From: Pseudomonadota bacterium
Lineage (GTDB): Bacteria > Pseudomonadota > Alphaproteobacteria > Caulobacterales > Caulobacteraceae
Direction of reading: 5' to 3'
Assembly (NCBI GenBank): GCA_963205025.1
Contig: CAUJHO010000024.1
Location: 1-47,161, forward strand
Length of the DNA stretch: 47,161 bases
Shown here: positions 27,514 through 36,439 of the stretch, in pieces
Layout of the letters: every line of letters begins with the position of its first letter
How positions within the stretch are numbered: the stretch's first letter is position 1
Translations under genes and position numbers: made by a program
Notes under the pieces: model-generated
Seen by the model: only the letters and a program-made list of their open reading frames with translations
What the model was told of the DNA's origin: nothing
The model's database searches: none

Positions 27514-28626
27514 ATGACCTTCCCCTTCGACATTTCCGCCACCGATGGTGCCGCTCGCACCGGGGTTCTCAAAACCCCGCGCGGTGACATCCGCACGCCC
27601 GCCTTCATGCCGGTGGGGACCGCCGGAACGGTCAAGGCCCTGACGGTGGATCAGGTCAGCCAGACCGGGGCCGACATCATCCTGGGCAACACCTATCACC
27701 TGATGCTCAGGCCCGGGGCCGAGCGGGTGAAGCGGCTGGGCGGGCTGCACCGGTTCATGCGGTGGAACCGACCGATCCTGACCGATTCCGGCGGGTTCCA
27801 GGTGATGAGCCTGTCCAACATCAACAAAGTCACCGAAGAAGCCGTGACCTTCGCCAGCCATATCGACGGATCACGCCATGTGCTGAGCCCCGAACGCTCC
27901 ATCGAGATCCAGGCTGACCTGCTGGGGTCCGACATCGTGATGCAACTGGACGAGTGCGTCGCCTATCCGGCCGAGGAAGCCCGCGCCCGCGCGGCCATGG
28001 AGTTGTCGGCGCGCTGGGCGGCCCGTTCGAAAGCGGCCTTCGGCATCCGCGACACCCAGACCCTGTTCGGCATCCAGCAGGGCTCGACCTTCGAACACCT
28101 GCGCCGCGAGAGCGCCGAGCGGCTGATCGAGATCGGCTTCGGCGGCTATGCCATCGGCGGCCTGGCGGTCGGCGAAGGCCATCAGGCCATGTGCGACACC
28201 CTGGATTTCGCCGCCCCGATGCTGCCGGTCGAGCGGCCGCGCTATCTGATGGGGGTCGGCAAGCCGATCGATCTGGTCGAGGCGGTGGCGCGCGGCGTGG
28301 ACATGTTCGACTGCGTGCTGCCAACGCGCTCAGGCCGCCACGGGCAGGCCTGGACCTGGGACGGGCCGATCAATCTGAAGAATGCGCGCTTTGCCGAGCT
28401 GGACGAACCGCTCGATGCCGACAGCGACTGCCCGGCCAGCCGCGACTATTCGATCGCCTATCTGCATCACCTGGTGCGGGCCGAGGAAATCCTGGGCCAG
28501 GTGCTGTTGAGCTGGCACAACATCGCCTTCTTCCAGGCGCTGACGGCGGCGATGCGCGCGGCCATCGCTGAAGGCCGGTTCGAACAGTTCCGCCGCGACT
28601 TCCGGGCTCGGCATCTGAAGGACTGA
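27514..28626 (+). CDS. tgt: Queuine/preQ1 tRNA-ribosyltransferase with an altered zinc site
   Basis: Tgt swaps guanine-34 for preQ1 in tRNAs with GUN anticodons. The 370-residue product shows the standard TIM-barrel motifs: [41 protein letters not shown] (catalytic Asp), [32 protein letters not shown] and [15 protein letters not shown] (nucleophile Asp). The C-terminal zinc-binding region normally has C-x-C-x2-C plus a His (for example CDCYTC in the E. coli enzyme). Here it reads [17 protein letters not shown], so two of three cysteines are replaced by serines while the middle one and the later His (SWHNIAF) remain. The protein should fold, but the zinc site is probably weak or absent. Downstream come a palindromic pair and then a minus-strand lipoprotein gene. 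Confidence 0.93.
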   Translation: MTFPFDISATDGAARTGVLKTPRGDIRTPAFMPVGTAGTVKALTVDQVSQTGADIILGNTYHLMLRPGAERVKRLGGLHRFMRWNRPILTDSGGFQVMSLSNINKVTEEAVTFASHIDGSRHVLSPERSIEIQADLLGSDIVMQLDECVAYPAEEARARAAMELSARWAARSKAAFGIRDTQTLFGIQQGSTFEHLRRESAERLIEIGFGGYAIGGLAVGEGHQAMCDTLDFAAPMLPVERPRYLMGVGKPIDLVEAVARGVDMFDCVLPTRSGRHGQAWTWDGPINLKNARFAELDEPLDADSDCPASRDYSIAYLHHLVRAEEILGQVLLSWHNIAFFQALTAAMRAAIAEGRFEQFRRDFRARHLKD

Positions 28627-28648
28627 GCTTAGCTCGGTGCCCCCCGTC

Positions 28649-28671
28649 ATCCCCGGGCTTGTCCCGGGGAT
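28649..28671. repeat. REP-like palindrome, left copy (core GGGCTTGTCCC)
   Basis: ATCCCCGGG pairs with CCCGGGGAT around CTTGT, just after tgt. It is preceded by GTC and followed by CCATC, the usual surroundings of this intergenic element in alphaproteobacteria. It faces an inverted copy about 105 bases further on and may act as a transcript end for tgt. Confidence 0.75.
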
Positions 28672-28763
28672 CCATCGACCAAGCTTCGAGATCTCTGGAA
28701 CTCAGCGCGACCCAATCCGACACTGCATGGGCGACTATTGGCAGAACTCAATCGTTCCGTGGC

Positions 28764-28784
28764 CCCCCGGGACAAGCCCGGGGG
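28764..28784. repeat. REP-like palindrome, right copy in opposite orientation
   Basis: CCCCCGGG pairs with CCCGGGGG around ACAAG, the reverse complement of the CTTGT loop in the copy at 28649. Both copies are followed by GGATCCAT-type flanks (CGGATCCATTT here and GGGATCCATC there). The two copies thus form an inverted pair, reminiscent of a small mobile element remnant. Confidence 0.75.
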
Positions 28785-28828
28785 AGACGGATCCATTTGG
28801 GAGCATCGCCGATTGCGACGACCTGACC

Positions 28829-29395
28829 TTACCCCCAGGGCCAGCGCAGATTGATGCGGTTGCGCGGACGCGGTCGGAACCAGCTGGGGGCGGCCGGCGG
28901 GGCACAGTTCTGACGCATGCCGACGCCCTTCAGAAAGGCGCGGCGGGCGCGCCCGGCCTGGATCGCGGCCTGGATACGGCGGCTGTGGCGCTCGGCCCCC
29001 GACAGTTCGCGTACCCAACCGCGCAGGGGGATGAAGTCGGTGGTTTCGCTGCGAACGGCGTCGACGGCGGCATCCGCCAAGGCCTCAACCGCCTGCTGGG
29101 TCAGGCCGGCGCGCGGGGGCGGCGGCTCGTCCTGGTCGGGGCCGAGGGCCTCATTCAGGTGCCGGACCTGCAGCGCAATCGCCATGCAGGTGTCCATGCC
29201 GCGCTGGGAATAGGGGTTGGCCAGGGCCTCGCCGAGCACCGGTGGAATCGGGTCCCGACGCAGATTCAGGTCTTCCAGCGGCTGCGTCGCCGCATCCGCC
29301 AGACCCCGACCGAACCGGCCACCCGACCCATTGGAGGCACAGGCCGACAAGGCCACGACCGTCAGGGCCATCACCACTCTTTGCGCGACCGTCAT
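28829..29395 (-). CDS. Predicted lipoprotein of unknown function
   Basis: The 188-residue product begins MTVAQRVVMALTVVALSAC, with a lipobox whose Cys is about residue 19, so it should be tethered to a membrane facing the periplasm. The rest includes PIPPVLGEALANPYSQRGMD, a helical stretch GLTQQAVEALADAAVDAVRSE, and a C-terminal basic region SWFRPRPRNRINLRWPWG. No recognised domain is evident. I used the ATG at 29395 because it makes the signal start properly; the upstream in-frame ATG adds an acidic, non-signal segment. It lies alone on the minus strand, converging with tgt and divergent from tRNA-Lys. Related lipoproteins probably occur in Caulobacterales, but I cannot name a function. Confidence 0.6.
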   Translation of the reverse strand: MTVAQRVVMALTVVALSACASNGSGGRFGRGLADAATQPLEDLNLRRDPIPPVLGEALANPYSQRGMDTCMAIALQVRHLNEALGPDQDEPPPPRAGLTQQAVEALADAAVDAVRSETTDFIPLRGWVRELSGAERHSRRIQAAIQAGRARRAFLKGVGMRQNCAPPAAPSWFRPRPRNRINLRWPWG

Positions 29396-29522
29396 CCCTC
29401 GTCCTTCCCTGCGGGTAAATTCCCGCCCCGCCTCGTCTTGACGCAAAGCAGCGATTGGATCAGAACCGCCGCCTTGCCAAGCCGGTCTCGGGTTTGCCCC
29501 CAGATCGCGGCAGGATGACGGC

Positions 29523-29599
29523 GCGTCCTTAGCTCAGTTGGTTAGAGCATCTGACTTTTAATCAGAGGGTCCTCGGTTCGAGCCCGAGAGGACGTACCA
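29523..29599 (+). tRNA. tRNA-Lys (anticodon TTT)
   Basis: A full cloverleaf can be folded. Acceptor GCGTCCT pairs with AGGACGT (with a G-T end pair), the D-arm is GCTC...GAGC, the anticodon stem is TCTGA/TCAGA with loop CTTTTAA giving anticodon TTT, and the T-arm is CTCGG-TTCGAGC-CCGAG. The discriminator base is A and CCA is encoded. It sits alone between two genes, upstream of the mini-lipoprotein pair, and has no clear T-rich terminator directly after it. Confidence 0.97.
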
Positions 29600-29725
29600 T
29601 CATCCCGTGTCATTTGCCGGTCTCCGGGCCTGTCGGGCCACGACCTGACGATGGCTGACAGGGGTATCGCAACGCCCAGCTTATGCGCTAGATTTCCGGT
29701 TGATTCAGCGATCCGGTGATCCCCT

Positions 29726-30007
29726 ATGCGCCTTCGTTTTCCCTTGGTTCTTCTGACCTTCGCTGCCGGCGTGACGCTCGGTGCCTGCGAGTTCCAGTCT
29801 GCGCCCTCGTCCGAAGAGGCCGAGGCACCGCTGCCGCCGCCGGTCGAGGCCCCGGCCGCCGAGGATGTGGCCGAGGACGCCGCCACGGCAGATGAACCGG
29901 AACCCGCCCAGCAGACAGCACCGCCGCCGAGCGACACCGGCGACATGGGTGCCGCCCGGCCGAGCGAGGAAAGCGTCCAGCCCGACAGCGAAACCGTCTT
30001 CTACTAG
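29726..30007 (+). CDS. Mini-lipoprotein, first of a tandem paralogous pair
   Basis: The 93-residue product has a signal with lipobox LGAC (Cys about 21) and then a low-complexity stretch rich in Pro, Glu and Ala. Its last 35 residues contain PAQQTAPPPSDTGDMGAAR and ESVQPDSETVFY. The same tail, with only a few changes (PAQQTAPAASDAGDMGEAR; ESVEPDSPTMFH), is found in the next gene, ten bases downstream, so the two are tandem duplicates. The conserved GDMG and ESVxPDS motifs point to selection on the tail; the variable middle is probably a flexible tether. Both lie upstream of tamA/tamB and could be part of the same envelope transcript, although a direct role in that machine is inference. Confidence 0.7.
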   Translation: MRLRFPLVLLTFAAGVTLGACEFQSAPSSEEAEAPLPPPVEAPAAEDVAEDAATADEPEPAQQTAPPPSDTGDMGAARPSEESVQPDSETVFY

Positions 30008-30017
30008 GGGCGGCCGG

Positions 30018-30305
30018 ATGCGCTTTGCGACACTCTTACTGGCCGGTGGACTGGCGATCGGTCTGGCGGCCTGCCAGCCTTCGCAGGACGAATCCGACGT
30101 CGCCCTGACCTCGGGTCCGCCGGTCGAGGCCGAGGCGGCCACCGAAGCCGGCACGGATGCGGCCCAGACCGAGGCCACGCCCGCGACCGACGAGGCCGAG
30201 CCGGCCCAGCAAACGGCCCCGGCGGCGTCGGACGCCGGTGACATGGGCGAGGCTCGCGCCAGTCGTGAAAGCGTGGAACCCGACAGCCCCACGATGTTTC
30301 ATTAG
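30018..30305 (+). CDS. Mini-lipoprotein, second of a tandem paralogous pair
   Basis: The 95-residue product starts MRFATLLLAGGLAIGLAAC, with a lipobox at about residue 19, and continues into a disordered acidic region before the shared tail PAQQTAPAASDAGDMGEAR and ESVEPDSPTMFH. The tail matches the preceding gene, but the spacer differs, so duplication was followed by divergence. It lies only ten bases after the first copy and 60 bases before tamA, all on the same strand. I used the ATG at 30018; an upstream in-frame ATG inside the first gene gives a basic, unlikely sequence. No characterised homolog is known to me. Confidence 0.7.
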   Translation: MRFATLLLAGGLAIGLAACQPSQDESDVALTSGPPVEAEAATEAGTDAAQTEATPATDEAEPAQQTAPAASDAGDMGEARASRESVEPDSPTMFH

Positions 30306-30365
30306 GGTGGGAAACCGACCGGCCCGAGCCGGGCGCGGCTTCGGCCCAAACGGCAAGGGAACCGT

Positions 30366-32156
30366 GTGCATCTGCGACCGCTGATTCCGCTTCTGGCCGT
30401 TGTCGGAAGCCTATGGTCGACCGCAGTCCTGGCGGAACCGCGTGCGCGCGTCGACGGCGATTTGCCCGAGGACCTGAGAGAGCGGATCGTGGCCGCCGTC
30501 GGCGAGGTCGATGAGCCGCCCTCCAATCGCTTCCAGGCCCGTCGGCGTGCCCGCGATGCGGCCAACAGCGCCCTGGCCGTCCTCAGGTCCGAGGGCTACT
30601 ACGGGGCCGAGGTTGAGGACGATGTGGAGGGGGAATCGCCGCCCGTCGCCGTCATCGCCGTCACGACCGGCCATCGCTTCACCGTCGACGCCCCTGAGGT
30701 CGAGTGGATTGCTCCGGAGCCGGACGCCACCACCATGGCTCGGGCCGAGGCCGTGCTGGGGCTGCAACCGGGTCAGCCCGGCCGAGCCGCCGATGTGCTC
30801 GCAGCCGAAGGGCGAATGGTCGCCCAGTTGTCCGAGCTGGGATTTCCAGATGCCACCGCCGGCCAGCGGCGCGTCGTCGTCGACCATGCCACCAGCAGCC
30901 TGCAGCCGACCTTTCGTATTGTCGCCGGGGCCGCCGTTCGGCTCGACGGCGTCCTGCTCCAGACCGAGGGGCGGACAAACCGGGCCTGGGTCGAACAGCT
31001 GGCCCCCTGGGTGCCGGGGCAACGCTACACCCCCGAAGCGGTGGCCGAACTGGAACGGCGGCTGCTGGAAACGGCCGTCTATGACAGCGTGTCCATCGCC
31101 CTGGCCCCGCTCGAGCAGACAACGACCGAGGGCCTGCGTCCGGTGGTGGTATCCCTGGCCGACCAGCCGCGCCGTATCCTTGAGGCCGGGGCCGGCTATT
31201 CGACCTCGGAAGGGGCCGGCATCGACGCCCTGTGGACCTGGCGCAATCGTTTCGGGCGGGCCGACACCCTGACCTTCGATTTTCGTCTGGCCGAGATCGA
31301 CAGCCGCGTCGGGCTGGAGCTCAGTCTGCCGCACTGGCGTCAACCGGGCCGAACCCTGGTGATGGGAGCCTATGCCCTGGACGAAGACACCCGCGCCTAT
31401 GACCGTCGCGTGGGGGGGGCTCGCGTCGAAATCCGGCAGCGGTTCGGGGCCACCTCCTTCCTGTCCGGCAGTCTGGCGATCGAGGCCGGCAGCTATGGCG
31501 AACTGGACGTCAACGACCTGACGGTTCCCCTCACCCCGGTCGAACGCAACCTGGTGATCGTGACCCTCGGGGCCAATGCCTTTCTCGATTTTTCGGATGA
31601 CCCGCTCGATCCGAGTTCGGGCTGGCGGATCAGCGCCGACGTTCAGCCGACAGGCGTGACCGGCGACGGCTCGTTCATGTTCCTGCGGGCGACGTCACAG
31701 GCAAGTGCCTATCTGCCGCTCGACGAGGCCGGCCAGACCGTCGTGGCCGGTCGCCTTCGTCTGGGGACCATCACCGGGGCTTCCGGCAACGACCTGCCGT
31801 CCGACCGCCGGTTCTATTCCGGGGGCGGCGGCTCGGTCCGGGGTTTTGACTATCAGGGCGTGGGGCCGCAATTCGACGACGGCACGCCCGTCGGTGGTTC
31901 TTCCCTGTTCGAGGCCAGCCTGGAAATGCGCCGGCGCCGGATCTGGCGGGACCTGGGGGCCGCCGTCTTCGTGGACGCCGGCTCGGTCGGGACCGGCACG
32001 ACACCCGATTTCTCGGATGTTCGGGTCTCGGTCGGGGCCGGGGTGCGCTACGACCTGCCGTTTGGACCGATCCGGGCTGATTTCGCCGTCCCGATCAACC
32101 GGCGCGAGACGGACCCGCAGTTCCAGATCTACATCAGCATTGGCCAGGCGTTTTGA
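30366..32156 (+). CDS. tamA: Outer-membrane translocation module TamA
   Basis: TamA is a BamA-related outer-membrane barrel that works with TamB in moving lipids or proteins to the outer membrane. The 596-residue protein starts at a GTG with AAGGGA upstream, giving a signal peptide (ending TAVLA-EP). About 300 residues of POTRA domains follow, including a short VDGDLPEDLRERIVAAVGE repeat and a LDGVLLQTEGRTNRAWVE repeat. The C-terminal Omp85 barrel has GSVRGFDYQGVGP (with the conserved RGF turn, about 498-510) and closes with IYISIGQAF, a barrel with a C-terminal Phe. The gene overlaps tamB by four bases (TTGA), a typical pair. It could also be called a BamA/TamA-family surface-antigen protein. 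Confidence 0.92.
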   Translation: MHLRPLIPLLAVVGSLWSTAVLAEPRARVDGDLPEDLRERIVAAVGEVDEPPSNRFQARRRARDAANSALAVLRSEGYYGAEVEDDVEGESPPVAVIAVTTGHRFTVDAPEVEWIAPEPDATTMARAEAVLGLQPGQPGRAADVLAAEGRMVAQLSELGFPDATAGQRRVVVDHATSSLQPTFRIVAGAAVRLDGVLLQTEGRTNRAWVEQLAPWVPGQRYTPEAVAELERRLLETAVYDSVSIALAPLEQTTTEGLRPVVVSLADQPRRILEAGAGYSTSEGAGIDALWTWRNRFGRADTLTFDFRLAEIDSRVGLELSLPHWRQPGRTLVMGAYALDEDTRAYDRRVGGARVEIRQRFGATSFLSGSLAIEAGSYGELDVNDLTVPLTPVERNLVIVTLGANAFLDFSDDPLDPSSGWRISADVQPTGVTGDGSFMFLRATSQASAYLPLDEAGQTVVAGRLRLGTITGASGNDLPSDRRFYSGGGGSVRGFDYQGVGPQFDDGTPVGGSSLFEASLEMRRRRIWRDLGAAVFVDAGSVGTGTTPDFSDVRVSVGAGVRYDLPFGPIRADFAVPINRRETDPQFQIYISIGQAF

Positions 32157-35100
32157 GCCGGCGTCGCAAATCCGATCCCGGGGTCGAGACGACCGCGCAC
32201 GAGCCGGTCGAGCCTGCCACCGCCGTCGATCGCCGCCGTCGCACGGCCCTGGGCTGGACCTTGATCGGCCTGGCCATCCTGGGTGGGTTGCTGCTTCTGA
32301 TGATCGGCGGCGCACGGCTGGCCGTCCTGACGCCGGCCGGTCGCGACCTGGTGGTCAGCTTCGTCGATGGTCGCCAGATTGCGCCCTATGGTCGGATCAA
32401 TGTTGAGGGCCTGTCGGGCGACCTGTGGAACGACTTCACCCTCGCACGGGTGACGATGACCGACCGCCAGGGCGTCTGGCTGGAGATCGAAAATGCCCGC
32501 CTGGACTGGTCCTATCTGCCCCTGATCACACGTCGCTTCCACGCCGACCTGATCGAGGCCGACGTCATTCGGGTGCTGCGTCGACCGCAGGTGGAGCCCG
32601 ATCTGACGCCGCCGGAACCAATGCCCCTGACGGTGGATATTCGACGGTTTCAATCCCCTGTCGAACTTCATGAGGGGTTTGCCGAGGAATACGGACGCTG
32701 GAATTTGAGCGGCGATGTGCGGCTGGACCGAAGCGGTCGCAAGACGGGCACGGTCGATGCCGTCAGCCTGTCGCGCCCGGGCGATTTCCTGGACCTGACC
32801 TTTGAGACCACCGACGATGGCGGTCTGATGGGGGCGACGATCCAGGCCCGCGCACACGAGGCCGAGGGCGGGCCCATCGCCGGGGCCCTGGGCTATTCGC
32901 CTGACCGTCCGTTTGAACTGCTTCTCGACGTTCGCGAGAACGCCTTCGACGCCCTGGTCCAGACCGGCGCGGATCGCCCGATCGCCGCGCATGGGCGCTT
33001 CTCTGAAGCGGGCGGCGAAGGCGCGGGCTACGTCCGCCTGGCCGGTTCGACCCTGCTCGAACCCCTGATCGCCCGGCTGGGGCCCGAGATCCGCTTCGGC
33101 GTCGGCCTGCGGCCGGTGCGCGGCCGCGATGAGGCCGTCGGACTGGCCTGGGCCATTCGCGCAGACAATCTGTCGGCCAGCGCCGCCGGGGCCTTCGACA
33201 AAGACCGCGAGGTCATGGACGATGGTGTCCAGGTCCGGGTCTCGACCCCGTCGATCTCCCGACTGGCCGGTCAGGACATCGCCGGAGGCGGAAGGGTTGA
33301 AGGCCTGTGGCGGGGCGACCCGGGGCGTTGGGACTTCGAGGGCGAGGTGCGCGTCGATCAGGCCGAGATCGCCGGCTATGGCTTGCGACGTCTGGGTGGC
33401 CCCATCAGCCTGACCGCGCGCGACGGGCGCTATGATGTCGAGGCGGACCTCACCGGCGAGGGTGGATCCGGCGACAGCCTGCTGGCCTCCCTGATCGGCG
33501 CGCAACCCCGGGCCCTGATCCGCGCGAGCCGCCTGTCGGACAGCCGCCTGCTGATCCGTCGCCTTGATCTGGATGGAGCGGCGCTCGACATCAGCGCCGA
33601 GGGATCGCGCGGTATTCGCGGTGACCTGGCCACTGAGGGATCGGCGGTCATTTCCGACGTCTCCCTGTTGCGCCGCAAGGCCGGGGGCGGCCTCGGCCTC
33701 ACGTTCCGGGCCTCGCAGGCCGGGCAGGGTCCCTGGAACCTCGCCGTCACAGCGGATGGGCGCGGCCTGCGTACCGGCTGGGCCGAGCTGGATCGCTTGC
33801 TCGGCACCTCTCCGAACTTCTCCGGCGAAGGCCTGATCGGCGACAATCGGATCGTGGTAAGCCGGGCCAGCCTGTCGGGGTCGGCCGCCCGCCTGAATGC
33901 GCGTGGACTGATCGGCCTGGCGGACGGCAGCATGCGGCTGGCGCTGGACTGGACGGCGCGCGGGCCGTTCGGTGTCGGGCCCGTGGAAATCGACGGGGCA
34001 GCGCGCGGCGACGGGGCCCTGACAGGAAGCCTGGCCCGACCGGTACTGGATCTGACGGCCGATTTCGCCTCTGTGGCCGCCGGGCCGCTGACCCTGTCGG
34101 ACACTCACCTGATCCTGACCTTCCGCCAGGGCGATGATGCCTCGGACGGGCGGGTGACGATCACCGGTGACAGTCCCTATGGTCCGGCGCGGGCCTTCTC
34201 GCTGTTCCACGTCGCCGAGGACGGCGTGCGGCTGAACGACATGGACATCAATGCCGGGGGCGTGACGGCGCGGGGCGACCTGGCACTCAGTGGATCCAAC
34301 CCGGCCAGTGCCAATCTGACCTTCGAGGCCCAGCCCGGGGCCTTCCTGGCGGCCGGCACCGCCTCGGGCCGGGTCGTGCTGACCGAAGGCCCGGGCGACG
34401 CCCAGGCTCTGGTCGATGTCACCGGTCGCGGCGTCCGCTTCGCCGGTTCCAGCTACGTCATCCGCACCCTTCGTCTGCAAGGCCAGGGAACGCTGGCGCG
34501 CCTGCCCTTCACGGTCCAGGCCGATGTCGGAGGTGCCATCCCGGTTCGCTTCCAGGGATCGGGCACCTATGCCCGCGAGGCGGCCCGCCAGACGGTGACC
34601 CTGCAGGGCGGCGGCCGCGTGCGCGATGTGTCGTTCGATACCCGCACGCCCCTGGTCCTGGTGCTGGCCGACGGGGCCAGATCGATCCGGTCCGACCTGA
34701 ATATCGGCGGCGGTGTCCTGGTCGGCGAGGTCCGAGAGGACGCGACAGCGGCTCTCATCCAGGCGCGGCTCACCGGGGTTGATCTGCGTTCCATCGCCCC
34801 CGACCTGACGGGGCGCGTCACCGGCGAGGTCAATCTCGAAGGGACCCGCGACGACCTGAACGGGACCATCATCGCTCGGCTGGAAAATGCCCGCAGTCGC
34901 GACGCCGGCGCGGACATGGACATCGACGCCCTGATCACGGCGCGCCTCGTCGATGACCGGATGCTGGTTCAGGCCGAGGCGTCCGACGCCGCCGGCGTGC
35001 GCTCTGAAGCCAACCTCAGCCTGCCGGTAACCGCCAGCGCGGCCCCCCTTCGGCTGGCGATCAACCGCAACGAGGCCATCTCGGGCGACGTCACCCTGCA

Positions 35101-36430
35101 GGGCCAGATCCGCTCGATCTGGGATCTGGTACTCGGCGGGGACCGCACCTTGTCCGGCATCGTCGACGGCCAGGCCACCCTCGCAGGGACCATCAATGAC
35201 CCCCGCATCGACGGTTATTTCGACCTGCGCCAGGGTCGGTTCGAGGACGGCGGCTCGGGCGTCGCCCTCAATGACCTGACGATGCAGACCCGGTTCGATA
35301 CCGACACCGCCCGCATCCTCGCCTTCTCGGCCACCGATGGGCGCAGCGACACGCCGGGGCGGGTGACCGGCCAGGGCGTACTGGGCCTGCGGACCGGCTC
35401 GGCCTCCAGCCTGACCCTGCAACTGACCGACTTCAGGGTCATCCAGACCGATCTGGCCAGCGCCCGGGCCTCAGGACCGATCCGGGTCGAACGCGCGGAG
35501 TCCGGCGCGATTTCGCTGGAGGGGGAACTCGATGTCAGCGAGGCCGTCATCTCGGCCGACGACCTGCCCAACAGCACCGACGTCGTGGAACTGGACGTCA
35601 TCGAGGTCAATCGCCCCGGCGGGCTTGAAGATGAGATCGAGGAATCGGCCGAGGAACAGGCCGCCCGTCGGTCAAACTCGGCCTTCAATGTGGATGTGCG
35701 CCTGCGCTCATCGGGCGGCGGCGTCTTCATCGAGGGGCGCGGCCTGGACGTCGAAATGGCCCTGGATGCCCATGTCACCGGGTCACTCAGCACCCCCAGG
35801 CTGGCCGGCCATGCGCGGGTGGTCCGGGGCGACTATCAGTTCGCCGGACGACGCTTCACCTTCGAGTCCGGCGGCACCGTGACCCTGTCGACGCGCGCCG
35901 AGAACATCCGGCTGGATCTGACGGCGGTGCGAGAAGATCCGACGCTGACGGCACGGGTCGAGGTGCGCGGCACCGCCGCGCGGCCCGTCATCACCCTGAG
36001 TTCGACCCCGGCCCTGCCCCAGGACGAAATCCTGTCACAGGTCCTGTTCGGACGCTCGGCCTCGCAGTTGTCGCCGATCGAGGCGGCCCAGTTGGCGTCA
36101 AGCCTGGCGGCCCTGGCCGGTGGTGGCGGCTTCGACGTCGTCGGGAACCTGCGCGAATTCGCCGGGCTGGATCGCCTGTCGTTCGGTGGTGACGCATCCA
36201 GCCTGACGGTCGCAGGCGGCAAATACGTCGGCGACAACCTCTATCTGGAGGTCATCGGCGGAGGGGAACAAGGGGCCGCCGTCCAGGTCGAATGGCGGGC
36301 GCGGCGCAATATCTCGGTGGTTTCGCGGGTCGGGGCCGACGGCGACGCCCGGCTCTATATCCGCTGGCGGCGCTCCTCGCGGGACGAAGAACAGCGGCGG
36401 CGGGTGGAAGAAAGCGACGAGGCGAGCTAA
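32153..36430 (+). CDS. tamB: Translocation and assembly module protein TamB
   Basis: TamB is a very long periplasm-spanning protein with an N-terminal membrane anchor and a C-terminal DUF490 region that contacts TamA. The 1425-residue product starts at a TTG that overlaps the tamA stop. A basic lead RRRRTALGWTL and a hydrophobic segment GLAILGGLLLLMIGGARLAV (about 40-60) form the anchor. The middle is a long series of beta strands with acidic residues, as expected for the lipid-transfer beta-taco. The end contains the DUF490 hallmark RGLDVEMALDAHVTG, GHARVVRGDYQFAGRRF, SSTPALPQDEILSQVLFG and VEVIGGGEQ-like strands, ending with a basic tail. The gene is followed ten bases later by the M20 hydrolase, so transcript read-through into the ast genes is possible. 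Confidence 0.94.
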   Translation: MSRRRKSDPGVETTAHEPVEPATAVDRRRRTALGWTLIGLAILGGLLLLMIGGARLAVLTPAGRDLVVSFVDGRQIAPYGRINVEGLSGDLWNDFTLARVTMTDRQGVWLEIENARLDWSYLPLITRRFHADLIEADVIRVLRRPQVEPDLTPPEPMPLTVDIRRFQSPVELHEGFAEEYGRWNLSGDVRLDRSGRKTGTVDAVSLSRPGDFLDLTFETTDDGGLMGATIQARAHEAEGGPIAGALGYSPDRPFELLLDVRENAFDALVQTGADRPIAAHGRFSEAGGEGAGYVRLAGSTLLEPLIARLGPEIRFGVGLRPVRGRDEAVGLAWAIRADNLSASAAGAFDKDREVMDDGVQVRVSTPSISRLAGQDIAGGGRVEGLWRGDPGRWDFEGEVRVDQAEIAGYGLRRLGGPISLTARDGRYDVEADLTGEGGSGDSLLASLIGAQPRALIRASRLSDSRLLIRRLDLDGAALDISAEGSRGIRGDLATEGSAVISDVSLLRRKAGGGLGLTFRASQAGQGPWNLAVTADGRGLRTGWAELDRLLGTSPNFSGEGLIGDNRIVVSRASLSGSAARLNARGLIGLADGSMRLALDWTARGPFGVGPVEIDGAARGDGALTGSLARPVLDLTADFASVAAGPLTLSDTHLILTFRQGDDASDGRVTITGDSPYGPARAFSLFHVAEDGVRLNDMDINAGGVTARGDLALSGSNPASANLTFEAQPGAFLAAGTASGRVVLTEGPGDAQALVDVTGRGVRFAGSSYVIRTLRLQGQGTLARLPFTVQADVGGAIPVRFQGSGTYAREAARQTVTLQGGGRVRDVSFDTRTPLVLVLADGARSIRSDLNIGGGVLVGEVREDATAALIQARLTGVDLRSIAPDLTGRVTGEVNLEGTRDDLNGTIIARLENARSRDAGADMDIDALITARLVDDRMLVQAEASDAAGVRSEANLSLPVTASAAPLRLAINRNEAISGDVTLQGQIRSIWDLVLGGDRTLSGIVDGQATLAGTINDPRIDGYFDLRQGRFEDGGSGVALNDLTMQTRFDTDTARILAFSATDGRSDTPGRVTGQGVLGLRTGSASSLTLQLTDFRVIQTDLASARASGPIRVERAESGAISLEGELDVSEAVISADDLPNSTDVVELDVIEVNRPGGLEDEIEESAEEQAARRSNSAFNVDVRLRSSGGGVFIEGRGLDVEMALDAHVTGSLSTPRLAGHARVVRGDYQFAGRRFTFESGGTVTLSTRAENIRLDLTAVREDPTLTARVEVRGTAARPVITLSSTPALPQDEILSQVLFGRSASQLSPIEAAQLASSLAALAGGGGFDVVGNLREFAGLDRLSFGGDASSLTVAGGKYVGDNLYLEVIGGGEQGAAVQVEWRARRNISVVSRVGADGDARLYIRWRRSSRDEEQRRRVEESDEAS

Positions 36431-36439
36431 ACCGCGCCC

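Noticed and set aside
28627-28828. Small open frames between tgt and the lipoprotein gene
   Set aside because: They are made of the REP-like palindromes and lack ribosome-binding sites and coding character.
32129-35422. Minus-strand open frame of about 1097 codons opposite tamB
   Set aside because: The plus-strand reading is a clear TamB protein; the antisense frame has only the codon-mirror composition typical of GC-rich genes.
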